This document shows, piece after piece, positions 47,150-54,395 of a stretch of 64,000 nt of DNA (positions are counted from its first letter, which is position 1; each line of letters begins with the position of its first letter). This DNA is from Planobispora rosea. Lineage in GTDB: Bacteria > Actinomycetota > Actinomycetes > Streptosporangiales > Streptosporangiaceae. The notes under the pieces are model-generated. The model did not search any database. It was not told where the DNA came from and was given only the letters and a program-made list of their open reading frames with translations. Where the stretch lies: contig NZ_BMQP01000018.1 in NCBI RefSeq assembly GCF_014648175.1, forward strand, positions 98,265-162,264, written 5' to 3'. The position numbers were made by a program, and so were the translations under genes.

Positions 47150-48064
47150 TCACCGGTAGCCGGTGGCGTCGGCGGGCTTGCCCGCCGACGCCACCTCCAC
47201 GATGTAGCGCCAGGCGTCCGGCCTGCTGCCGTCGACGTCGGTGAAGCCGTACTCCCGGGCGAGCTGCCCGCTGGAGAGCGACTGTCCCGACCAGCGCTCC
47301 CGCTCCGGGTCGGTGGCCAGGGCGACGACCGCGCGGCCGGTGAACGCGGGCGACTCGGAGATGACGAAGTGCGGCTGGTGGACGGTGGCGTCGCGCCAGT
47401 TCTCCTCGGTCACCCCGAAGCCCTCCAGCATCGCCTCCGAGCGCAGCCAGCCCGGGGTGAGGGAGACCGCGGTGCAGCCGTACGGGCGCAGCTCGTGGGC
47501 TTGGGAGAAGGCCAGCCGGTTCACCGAGATCTTGGCCAGGTCGTAGAAGGCGCACAGCCGGTAGTTGGCGGAGTTGTACTCCCAGGTGCCGTCGGTGACC
47601 TCGACGAGCAGGCCGCCCGGGTTCCTGATCAGCAGGGGCAGGGCGTGGTGGCTGGTGATGAGGTGGGTGTCGACCGCCAGGCGGAGCAGGCGCAGGCCGT
47701 CGTCCAGCGGGTGCTCCCATATCGGGGTGCTCCAGGCGGCGAGCTTGTCGGCACCCCAGACGTCGTTGACGAGCACGTCGAGCCGGCCCTGCTCGGTGTC
47801 GATCCGCTCGACCAGCGCGCGCACCTGCTCCGGCTCCAGGTGGTCCACCCGGACCGCGATGCCCTCGCCGCCCGCCCGCGTCACCAGCTCGGCCGTCTCC
47901 TCGATGGTCTCCGGCCGGTCCATCTCCGAGCGCCGCTCCCGCGTGGTACGGCCGGTGCAGTAGACCGTGGCCCCCGCCGCGCCCAGCTCGACCGCTATCG
48001 CCCGGCCCGTCGCCCGCGTCGCCCCGGCGACCAGGGCGACCTTTCCCTTCAGCGTCGTTTCCAT
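47150..48064 (-). CDS. Short-chain dehydrogenase/reductase
   Basis: 304 residues from METTLKGKVALVAGATRATG; an in-frame ATG at 48094 gives ten more residues. Rossmann motif AGATRATGRAIAVELG, cofactor turn CTGRTTRER (favours NADP), VLVNDVWGAD in the NNAG position and active-site YDLAKISVNRLAF (Y-x3-K). The longer C-terminal tail fits the group of extended SDR proteins often found beside YafY-type regulators in actinomycetes. The substrate is unknown. Confidence 0.88.
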   Translation of the reverse strand: METTLKGKVALVAGATRATGRAIAVELGAAGATVYCTGRTTRERRSEMDRPETIEETAELVTRAGGEGIAVRVDHLEPEQVRALVERIDTEQGRLDVLVNDVWGADKLAAWSTPIWEHPLDDGLRLLRLAVDTHLITSHHALPLLIRNPGGLLVEVTDGTWEYNSANYRLCAFYDLAKISVNRLAFSQAHELRPYGCTAVSLTPGWLRSEAMLEGFGVTEENWRDATVHQPHFVISESPAFTGRAVVALATDPERERWSGQSLSSGQLAREYGFTDVDGSRPDAWRYIVEVASAGKPADATGYR

Positions 48065-48289
48065 GACCACGATGCTTCCGCGAAAAGAGGACATCCAATG
48101 TCATGTTTTCGTGGCGATCCTCGGTGATCCGGGGTGTCCCTCCGTGATCCGGAGTGATCCGCGGTGCTTGAGGGTGCCGCGCGGTGTCCGGAGACGATCC
48201 GGACCTCCAACCGATCTCTGACCCTGCGGCCCGTCCCCCGCACCGGCCCACCGTGATAAGCAGTTCATTACTTCGACAAGGAGGAGAGC
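48065..48289. other. Divergent promoter region with GTGATCCG repeats
   Basis: 225 bp between the SDR and VOC genes. Between 48120 and 48190 the octamer GTGATCCG or a close variant recurs several times at irregular spacing (for example CGGTGATCCGGGGTGTCC, CCGTGATCCGGAGTGATCCG). It could be decayed tandem repeat or clustered operator half-sites. Confidence 0.4.
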
Positions 48290-48844
48290 ATGGCCGACAA
48301 CACCGAGTTCGAGCTGCGCGGGGTCAACCACGTCGCGCTGGTGTGCTCCGACATGAAACAGACCGTCGACTTCTACTCCGGCGTCCTGGGCATGCCGCTG
48401 ATCAAGACGATCGAGCTGCCGATGGGCTGGGGCCAGCACTTCTTCTTCGACTGCGGGGGCGGCAACGCGCTGGCGTTCTTCTGGTTCCCCGACGCCCCCG
48501 AGCCGGTCCCCGGCGTCTCGGCGCCCAGGAACCTGCCCGACCGGGGCGAGCTGCTCTCGGCGGTCGGGTCGATGAACCACATCGCCTTCGACGTCGCGCC
48601 GGAGAAGATCGAGGAGTACCGGGAGAAACTCGTCGCCAAGGGCGTGGACGTCGGGGTGATCCTCAACCACGACGACAGCGAGTTCGGTGTGGCGCCGAAG
48701 ATGCAGGAGGGCGTGTTCGTCCGGTCGATCTACTTCAAGGACCCCGACGGGATCCTGGTGGAGTTCGCGGCGTGGACACGGGCGCTCGACCGCCCCGAGG
48801 ACGTACGGCACGAGCCGAAGACCGCCGCCGAGCGGACCGTGTGA
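48290..48844 (+). CDS. VOC-superfamily (glyoxalase/dioxygenase fold) protein
   Basis: 184 residues. Two beta-alpha-beta3 modules: GVNHVALVCSDMKQTVDFYS, VLGMPLIKTIEL, then MNHIAFDVAPEKIEEYREKL and SIYFKDPDGILVEFAAW. Metal ligands are likely His in NHVAL, His in MNHIAF and Glu in LVEFAAW. Members include glyoxalase I, extradiol dioxygenases and epimerases; no closer call is safe. GGAGGAGAGC precedes the ATG. Its stop overlaps the next start (TGATG), so the two proteins are made together. Confidence 0.9.
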   Translation: MADNTEFELRGVNHVALVCSDMKQTVDFYSGVLGMPLIKTIELPMGWGQHFFFDCGGGNALAFFWFPDAPEPVPGVSAPRNLPDRGELLSAVGSMNHIAFDVAPEKIEEYREKLVAKGVDVGVILNHDDSEFGVAPKMQEGVFVRSIYFKDPDGILVEFAAWTRALDRPEDVRHEPKTAAERTV

Positions 48845-49539
48845 TGCCGCGGCTGCGCCAGGTCCCCCGCGACCAGGTCACCGACCCGCTGACCCTGTTC
48901 TTCTACGACCGCCTCTTCGGCCCGGACCGCGACCCGGTCGCCGAGCCCGGCACCGCGACGGGGTCCCCCGGCGACTGGTGGACGGTCTTCGCCCTGCACC
49001 CGGTGATCCTCAAACACTGCGTGAAGGGCTTCCAGCTCTACCGTGAGGCCGCGCTCGACCCGGTCCTGCGGGAGCTGGGCCAGGCGCGGGCCGGGTGGGC
49101 GCGGGGCAGCCAGTTCGTCTTCTCCCAGCACTGCAAGCAGCTGCGGGCGATCGGGGTGCCGGACGAGAAGGTCCAGGCGGTCGCGCACTGGCAGGTCAGC
49201 CCGTGCTTCGACGAGCTGGAGCGGGCCGTGCTCGCCTACACCGACGGGCTGGTGCTGGACGGCGGCCGGGTGCACGACGAGATCTTCTCGGTGCTGAGGG
49301 CGCACCTGACGGACGAGGAGATCCTGGAACTCACCTACATCACCTGCCTGTACGAAATGCACGCGACCATGTCGAGAGCGCTCCGCCTGGAATTCGACGA
49401 CCGGCCCGAACCCGTCGTCGAGGTGGCCGCACCAGAGGGGTACGGCACCCGCGACATCGTCGACGACGTCGTCACCGGCGGCAACGGCGGCAACGGCGGC
49501 AACGGCGGCAACGGCGGCAACGGCGGCGGCGACGGCTGA
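48844..49539 (+). CDS. Carboxymuconolactone decarboxylase/AhpD-like protein with a Gly-Gly-Asn tail
   Basis: 231 residues. Helical AhpD-like core: LHPVILKHCVKGFQLYREAA, QFVFSQHCKQLRAIGVPDEK, ELERAVLAYTDGLVLDGGRV, LELTYITCLYEMHATMSRAL. The AhpD peroxidatic E-x11-C-x2-C-x3-H is only partly present: FSQHCKQL has one Cys, so a true CxxC is missing. The last 25 residues are a repeated GGN tract ending GGGDG. ATG overlaps the VOC stop. Pairing with a VOC protein suggests one pathway for an oxidised ring or lactone, inferred only. Confidence 0.87.
   Translation: MPRLRQVPRDQVTDPLTLFFYDRLFGPDRDPVAEPGTATGSPGDWWTVFALHPVILKHCVKGFQLYREAALDPVLRELGQARAGWARGSQFVFSQHCKQLRAIGVPDEKVQAVAHWQVSPCFDELERAVLAYTDGLVLDGGRVHDEIFSVLRAHLTDEEILELTYITCLYEMHATMSRALRLEFDDRPEPVVEVAAPEGYGTRDIVDDVVTGGNGGNGGNGGNGGNGGGDG
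49477..49521. repeat. 9-bp repeat GGCGGCAAC, five perfect copies
   Basis: Lies in frame at the 3' end of the preceding gene and encodes (GGN)5. Perfect identity suggests active slippage; copy number may vary between strains. Confidence 0.9.
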
Positions 49540-49691
49540 GAACCGGCCGTGTCCGGGCGGCCGGACGACCGTTCGCCGCATCAACAGGCCCGCTCGGCGA
49601 TCGGTGACCACAACGCGATCGACCCCTGATTACTCTGCCGGTCAATCCGCACGGGCCGGCCTGCCCGGCCCTTCCGAATTGGGAGACTGCG

Positions 49692-49913
49692 TTGACCGTG
49701 CCGAACGGGGACCAGCGCGACCGGAGTGACCGCAGCCCGTGGAACTGGTTGCTCCTCGTGCCGATCGCCCTGCCCCTGCTGCCCTTCCTGTTCAACTCCG
49801 ACGAGCCCCGGCTGTTCGGTTTCCCGGCGTTCTACTGGCTCCAGCTGGCCTTCATCGCGGTCGGCGTCACCTGCACCACGATCGTCTACCAGATGACCAA
49901 GCGGAGGCGCTGA
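49692..49913 (+). CDS. DUF3311-type small membrane protein, symporter partner
   Basis: 73 residues, two membrane segments (WNWLLLVPIALPLLPFLF and FYWLQLAFIAVGVTCTTIVY) and a basic tail KRRR. DUF3311 proteins are nearly always encoded directly before an SSS-family symporter, as here with a 4-bp gap, and probably assist it. Start is TTG at 49692, 7 nt after GGGAG; GTG at 49698 is an alternative. Confidence 0.85.
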   Translation: MTVPNGDQRDRSDRSPWNWLLLVPIALPLLPFLFNSDEPRLFGFPAFYWLQLAFIAVGVTCTTIVYQMTKRRR

Positions 49914-49917
49914 CGCC

Positions 49918-51525
49918 ATGGAACAGCACCTCACCGAGATCATCATCTTCACCGCCCTGTTCCTCCTGGTCAGCGGCATGGGCTTCGTCGCCGCGCGCTG
50001 GCGCCGCCCGACCGACCTGGCCAGCCTGGACGAGTGGGGCCTGGGCGGGCGCAACTTCGGGTCGTGGATCACCTGGTTCCTCGTCGGCGGCGACCTCTAC
50101 ACCGCCTACACCTTCGTGGCCGTGCCCGCCCTGCTCTGGAGCGCGGGCGCGATGGGCTTCTTCGCGGTGCCGTACACCATCGTGATCTACCCGATGGTGT
50201 TCCTGGTGCTCATCCGGCTCTGGTCGGTCTCGCACGTCCACGGCTTCGTCACCCCGGCCGACTTCGTCCGGGCCCGCTTCGGCTCTCCCACGCTGGCGCT
50301 GCTGGTGGCGATCACCGGCATCGTGGCGACCATGCCGTACATCGCGCTGCAGCTGGTCGGCATCGAGGCCGTGCTGAAGTCGATGGGCGTCACCGGCCAC
50401 CTGCCGATCATCATCGCGTTCGCCATCCTGGCCGCCTACACCTACCAGTCGGGCCTGCGCGCCCCGGCGCTGATCGCTTTCGTCAAGGACACGCTGATCT
50501 ACATCGTGATCCTGGTGGCGGTCGTCGTCATCCCGATCAAGCTGGGCGGCTGGGACCTCATCTTCGACAAGGCCCAGGAGAAGTTCGCCGCGAGCCCCGC
50601 GCTCAGTGACGGCACCCTGCTCAACGCCAACAACCAGCTGCAGTACGTCACGCTGGCCTTCGGTTCGGCGCTGGCGCTGTTCCTGTATCCGCACAGCATC
50701 ACCGGCGTGCTGGCCTCCCGGAACCGGGACGTGATCAAGCGGAACATGTCCGCGCTCCCGGCCTACAGCCTGCTGCTCGGCCTGATCGCGCTGCTCGGCT
50801 ACATGGCCATCGCGGCCGGGACCACGCCGATCGGCAAGGACAACAACACGATCGTGCCGCGGCTGTTCGACCAGATGTTCCCCGACTGGTTCACCGGCGT
50901 GGCCTACGCCGCGGTCGGCATCGGCGCGCTGGTCCCCGCCGCGATCATGTCGATCGCCGCGGCGAACCTGTTCACCCGGAACGTCTACAAGGAGTACCTC
51001 AAGCGGGACGCCAGCGACGCCGACGAGGCCCGCGTCTCCAAGATCACCTCGCTGCTGGTCAAGGTCGGCGCGGTGGCCTGCATCCTGTTCCTGGACACCG
51101 GCTTCTCCATCGACCTGCAGCTCATCGGCGGCGTCATCATCCTGCAGACGCTCCCGGCGGTGGCGCTGGGCCTGTACACCCGCTGGTTCCACCGCGGCGG
51201 CCTGATCGCCGGCTGGGTCGCGGGCATGACCGCGGGCATGGTCCTGCTCTACAACATCGGCAACCCGGTCACCGGCAAGCTGCACTTCGCCGGGTCGGCG
51301 TTCCCGCTGGAGAAGCTCGGCCTGGACACCAAGATGACCGTCTACGCGGGGATCCTGGCCCTGGCCGTGAACCTGATCGTGGCCGCTCTCGGCACGGTGA
51401 TCGCCCGGGCGGTGAACGCGCCCGACGGCGACGACACCACCCGTCCCGACCACTACCTCGCCGACGAGGGCGACCCCCGCATCAAGGACCTCGACTTCTC
51501 CCCGGGGGCGCCCCGGTCCCACTGA
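49918..51525 (+). CDS. Sodium:solute symporter (SSS), monocarboxylate permease-like
   Basis: 535 residues, about thirteen membrane segments. SSS motifs: EWGLGGRNFGSWITWFLVGG, then VHGFVTPADFVRARFGSP, and IALQLVGIEAV, with the family Na+-binding Ser/Ala in ALVPAAIMSIAAANLFTRNV. The combination with DUF3311 fits MctP/YhjB-type transporters for pyruvate, lactate, acetate or similar organic acids. ATG start at 49918 directly after the DUF3311 stop; the two genes form one unit. Confidence 0.92.
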   Translation: MEQHLTEIIIFTALFLLVSGMGFVAARWRRPTDLASLDEWGLGGRNFGSWITWFLVGGDLYTAYTFVAVPALLWSAGAMGFFAVPYTIVIYPMVFLVLIRLWSVSHVHGFVTPADFVRARFGSPTLALLVAITGIVATMPYIALQLVGIEAVLKSMGVTGHLPIIIAFAILAAYTYQSGLRAPALIAFVKDTLIYIVILVAVVVIPIKLGGWDLIFDKAQEKFAASPALSDGTLLNANNQLQYVTLAFGSALALFLYPHSITGVLASRNRDVIKRNMSALPAYSLLLGLIALLGYMAIAAGTTPIGKDNNTIVPRLFDQMFPDWFTGVAYAAVGIGALVPAAIMSIAAANLFTRNVYKEYLKRDASDADEARVSKITSLLVKVGAVACILFLDTGFSIDLQLIGGVIILQTLPAVALGLYTRWFHRGGLIAGWVAGMTAGMVLLYNIGNPVTGKLHFAGSAFPLEKLGLDTKMTVYAGILALAVNLIVAALGTVIARAVNAPDGDDTTRPDHYLADEGDPRIKDLDFSPGAPRSH

Positions 51526-51537
51526 CCCCGTACGGGA

Positions 51538-51957
51538 TCATCCCCCGTCGAGGTAGGCCGGGTTCGCCACGGCGAGCTTGTCCCGGACGGCCTCGGTCAG
51601 TGCGGCGACCAGGGCCGGGTGGTCCAGCCCCTCGCGGACGGCGGCGGCGAGCTCGGCGTCGGAGCCGAAGCCGAGCCCGCCGAGGCGGGCCGCGTGCGCG
51701 GCCGCCTGCTCCGGCCCGAGGTCGAGCTCCCGCTCGACCATGCCGAGCACGTTGACCGCGACCCGGGTGTGGAAGCGGACCCTGCCCTCGACCGCGGGAA
51801 GCACGTCGCTCTCCAGGAAGTCGCGAACCGCGGCGACGAGCCGGGCCGCCGACGGGACGTCGTGCGGGCCCGGCGGCGTGGACGGCCCGGACGGCCCGGA
51901 CGGCGCGGATGGCGTGGGCGGCGCGGATGGCGTGGGCGGCATTCCGTTCTGCGGCAT
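51538..51957 (-). CDS. DUF6285-domain protein with a Pro/Ser-rich N-terminal tail
   Basis: 139 residues. Residues 1-32 are low-complexity Pro/Ser/Ala repeats (PPTPSAPPTPSAPSGPSGPS), encoded by an 18-bp imperfect duplication near 51905-51945. The rest is helical: LVAAVRDFLESDVLPAVEGR, FHTRVAVNVLGMVERELDLG, ending LAVANPAYLDGG. In actinomycetes and proteobacteria this domain accompanies acyl-CoA dehydrogenase and phosphotransferase genes, as here, and may be a subunit of that system. ATG at 51957 with AAGGGG upstream. Divergent from the dehydrogenase. Confidence 0.8.
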   Translation of the reverse strand: MPQNGMPPTPSAPPTPSAPSGPSGPSTPPGPHDVPSAARLVAAVRDFLESDVLPAVEGRVRFHTRVAVNVLGMVERELDLGPEQAAAHAARLGGLGFGSDAELAAAVREGLDHPALVAALTEAVRDKLAVANPAYLDGG

Positions 51958-52009
51958 AAGTATCCCCTTATCCGTTGACCCGGCAACGAATCTCGGGTGA
52001 GATCCTTGC

Positions 52010-53200
52010 ATGACCTTCGCCGTTCCCGACAGCGTCCGTCCGCTCCGCGACGCCGTCCACGCGTTCGTGATCGAACGGATCGAACCCGCCGAGGACGTCC
52101 TGCACCGGGGGGGAGCCGAGGCCCAGGCGGCCCTGCGCGAGCTCCAGAAGGAGGCGAAGAGGGAGGGCCTGTGGGCCCTGGGCCACCCCGAGGAGCTGGG
52201 CGGCGGGGGCCTGCCGTTCCTCGACTACGTCTACGTCAACGAGGTCCAGGGGCGCAGCGAGTTCGGACAGCTGGCGCTGGGCACGTTCACGCTGCAGGAC
52301 TCGCTGATGCTCCACGAGTTCGCCGGGCCCGAGCAGCGCGAGCGATTCCTGCGGCCCCTGGTCCGGGCGGAGATCTGGCCGAGCTTCGCGATGACCGAGC
52401 CCCAGGTCTCCAGCAGTGACCCCACCCAGCTGCGGACCTCGGCCGTGCTGGACGGCGACGAATGGGTGATCAACGGTCACAAGTGGTTCACCACCGGCGC
52501 GAACCGGGCCGCGTACACGACCGTCATGTGCCGCACCGAGCCCGACGCCCCGCCGCGCCTGGCCTTCTCCATGATCCTGGTGCCGACCGACACGCCCGGA
52601 TACACGATCGTCCGGGACACGCCGGTGCTGGGCCTCGACGGCGGCCACTGCGAGGTCCTCTACCAGGATGTCCGCGTCCCGGCCGGCAACCTGCTCGGCC
52701 CGCGCGGCCAGGGGTTCGTCATCGCCCAGCGGCGCCTGGGCCCCGGCCGGATCTTCCACTGCATGCGCTGGCTGGGCCAGGCCCAGCGGGCCTTCGACCT
52801 GATGTGCCGCCGCCTGCACGACCGCAGCGCGTTCGGCCGCCCCCTGGCGGACAAGCAGCTGATGCGCCGGCACGTGTTCGACTCCTACACCGAGATCCAG
52901 TCGGCCCGGCTGCTGACCCTGCACGCCGCCCGGGCCATCGACCGGGGCGAGCAGGCACGGGTGGAGATCGGCGCCGTCAAGGTGGCCGGCGCCCGGATGC
53001 TGCACAACGTGATCGACCGGGCCATCCAGGTGTACGGCGCCGCGGGCCTGACGCCCGACACGCCCCTGGACCGGATGTACCGGCACGCCAGGGCCGGGCG
53101 CATCTACGACGGCCCGGACGAGGTGCACATCGACACGGTCGGCCGCCGCATCCTCGGCGAGTACGCCGCCGGGGGCAACTGGGAGTTCGGTCTCCGCTGA
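52010..53200 (+). CDS. Acyl-CoA dehydrogenase of the ACAD10/ACAD11 type
   Basis: 396 residues. Full ACAD fold: ALGHPEELGGGGLPFLDYVY, FAMTEPQVSSSDPTQL, INGHKWFTTGANRAAYT, RSAFGRPLADKQLMRRHV, QVYGAAGLTPDTPLDRMY. The catalytic region has DGPDEVHIDTVGRRIL instead of YEGT, a signature of ACAD10/11 proteins, in which an aminoglycoside-phosphotransferase-like kinase is fused or adjacent. Here the kinase is the next gene. In animals ACAD10/11 process 4-hydroxyacyl-CoA through a phosphorylated intermediate; the same chemistry is plausible here. Confidence 0.9.
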   Translation: MTFAVPDSVRPLRDAVHAFVIERIEPAEDVLHRGGAEAQAALRELQKEAKREGLWALGHPEELGGGGLPFLDYVYVNEVQGRSEFGQLALGTFTLQDSLMLHEFAGPEQRERFLRPLVRAEIWPSFAMTEPQVSSSDPTQLRTSAVLDGDEWVINGHKWFTTGANRAAYTTVMCRTEPDAPPRLAFSMILVPTDTPGYTIVRDTPVLGLDGGHCEVLYQDVRVPAGNLLGPRGQGFVIAQRRLGPGRIFHCMRWLGQAQRAFDLMCRRLHDRSAFGRPLADKQLMRRHVFDSYTEIQSARLLTLHAARAIDRGEQARVEIGAVKVAGARMLHNVIDRAIQVYGAAGLTPDTPLDRMYRHARAGRIYDGPDEVHIDTVGRRILGEYAAGGNWEFGLR

Positions 53201-53259
53201 CGCCCGGCCCCGGGTGAGGTCCGGCCCCCGGGCAGGCGGGAGGAGGCGGAAGGAGATCG

Positions 53260-54219
53260 ATGGACGCGACGGGCAGGCAGGCGATCGTCACCGCGGCGCT
53301 GGGCGAGGGGTCGGTGGTCACGGCGGGCGTGCGACTGCCGGGCGGGGCGTCCCGGGAGACGTGGGCGATCGACGCGCTGGACGCCGGCGGCGCCTCCCAC
53401 GAGCTGATCCTCCGCCTCGACTCCCCGGGCGCCTCGCCCGGCGCGGGGATCGGGCTGTCCGGGGAGGCCGCGCTCATGCGCGCCGCCGCGGCGGGCGGCG
53501 TTCCGGTCCCCCGGATCCTGTCGGCCGGTGACGGGCACGTCCTGATGACCCGGGTGGCCGGGGAGACGATTCCCCGGAAGATCCTCCGGGACGAGGCGTT
53601 CGCCGCCGCACGGCCCCGGCTGGCAGGCCGGTGCGGGGAGATCCTGGCCGCGATCCACCGCATGCCGCTCTCCTGCCTGCCCCAGGCCACGCCCCGTCCG
53701 CAGGCCGTACCGGATGATCCGCTGGCGACCTGGCGTGACCTGCTGGACCTGACCGGGCAGCCGCACCCGGTCTTCGAGCTCGGCTTCCGCCGCCTGGCGG
53801 CCTCCCGTCCCGTCAGCCACCGGGTCACCGTCGTGCACGGCGACTTCCGCAACGGCAACCTCGTCGTCGGGCCCGACGGGGTCGAGGCGGTGCTCGACTG
53901 GGAGCTGGCCCACGCGGGGGATCCCCTGGAGGACCTCGGATGGTTGTGCGTGAAGGCGTGGAGGTTCGGCTCACCGCTGCCGGTCGGCGGATTCGGGGAG
54001 TACGCACAGCTGGTCGAGTCCTACGAGAAGGCCTCCGGACATCCGGTGGATCCGGACGCGCTGCGCTGGTGGGAGACCTTCGGCGTGCTCAAGTGGGGGG
54101 TCATCTGCATCATGCAGACCATGCGGCACCTGAGCGGCGGTGCGCGATCGGTCGAGCTCGCCGCGATCGGCCGCCGCGTCTGCGAGACCGAGTGGGATCT
54201 GCTTCACCTCCTCCAATAA
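53260..54219 (+). CDS. Aminoglycoside-phosphotransferase-like kinase (ACAD10/11 partner)
   Basis: 319 residues. Protein-kinase-like fold: GGASRETWAIDAL, SGEAALMRAAAAGGVPVPRI, catalytic loop VVHGDFRNGNLVV (H-G-D-x4-N, about 191-199), metal motif AVLDWELAHAGDPLEDLGWL. Drug resistance is unlikely: the sequence groups with kinases linked to acyl-CoA dehydrogenases. It starts 60 bp after the dehydrogenase on the same strand. A phosphoryl transfer to a hydroxyacyl-CoA substrate is the working idea. Confidence 0.88.
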   Translation: MDATGRQAIVTAALGEGSVVTAGVRLPGGASRETWAIDALDAGGASHELILRLDSPGASPGAGIGLSGEAALMRAAAAGGVPVPRILSAGDGHVLMTRVAGETIPRKILRDEAFAAARPRLAGRCGEILAAIHRMPLSCLPQATPRPQAVPDDPLATWRDLLDLTGQPHPVFELGFRRLAASRPVSHRVTVVHGDFRNGNLVVGPDGVEAVLDWELAHAGDPLEDLGWLCVKAWRFGSPLPVGGFGEYAQLVESYEKASGHPVDPDALRWWETFGVLKWGVICIMQTMRHLSGGARSVELAAIGRRVCETEWDLLHLLQ

Positions 54220-54242
54220 ACCCGTATTACCTACCTCTTTAG

Positions 54243-54271
54243 TTGACAATGCGGGGTGTCGGACCTACGGT
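54243..54271 (+). promoter_or_regulatory. Promoter of the Cys leader peptide and arylsulfatase
   Basis: TTGACA (54243-54248), exactly 17 nt, TACGGT (54266-54271). The only consensus -35 recognised in the window. The predicted start is at or beside the leader GTG, 54278. Confidence 0.75.
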
Positions 54272-54277
54272 GATCGC

Positions 54278-54355
54278 GTGACCGCCGCGCCGCACCTCAC
54301 GACGCGCGGCCACGTGGACCTCTGCCGCGTGGCCAGCGCCCTGTGTCCCTCCTGA
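54278..54355 (+). CDS. Cys-containing leader peptide
   Basis: 25 residues, GTG start, ending in GHVDLCRVASALCPS. The (R/G)HVDLxRV-x2-ALC pattern is shared by actinobacterial leader peptides placed ahead of cysteine, methionine and sulfur-acquisition genes. Cys codons are TGC (codon 16) and TGT (codon 23), close to the stop. The GTG lies 6 nt after the -10 element, so the mRNA is leaderless. Stalling at Cys codons when cysteine is short would alter the downstream RNA fold. Confidence 0.85.
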   Translation: MTAAPHLTTRGHVDLCRVASALCPS

Positions 54356-54389
54356 CGCGCCCTTCGAGAACATCGCCGTCAGGAAGGAG
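54348..54389 (+). promoter_or_regulatory. RNA hairpin hiding the arylsulfatase ribosome-binding site
   Basis: TCCTGACG (54350-54357), covering the leader-peptide stop, is complementary to CGTCAGGA (54377-54384), and with a one-base bulge CC (54348-54349) pairs GG (54386-54387). The Shine-Dalgarno AGGAAGGAG is 54381-54389, so the fold blocks it. A ribosome held at Cys codon 23 (54344-54346) would cover the left arm and free the site. Confidence 0.65.
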
Positions 54390-54395
54390 AACCCC

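Noticed and set aside
46153..48064. Biosynthetic gene cluster around 42-49 kb
   Set aside because: The many hydrolases and oxidoreductases lack any core synthase (PKS, NRPS, terpene cyclase, RiPP precursor), and the genes are on both strands with separate terminators.
53260..54219. Aminoglycoside resistance gene
   Set aside because: The APH fold is shared, but the adjacent ACAD10/11-type dehydrogenase and DUF6285 point to acyl-CoA metabolism.
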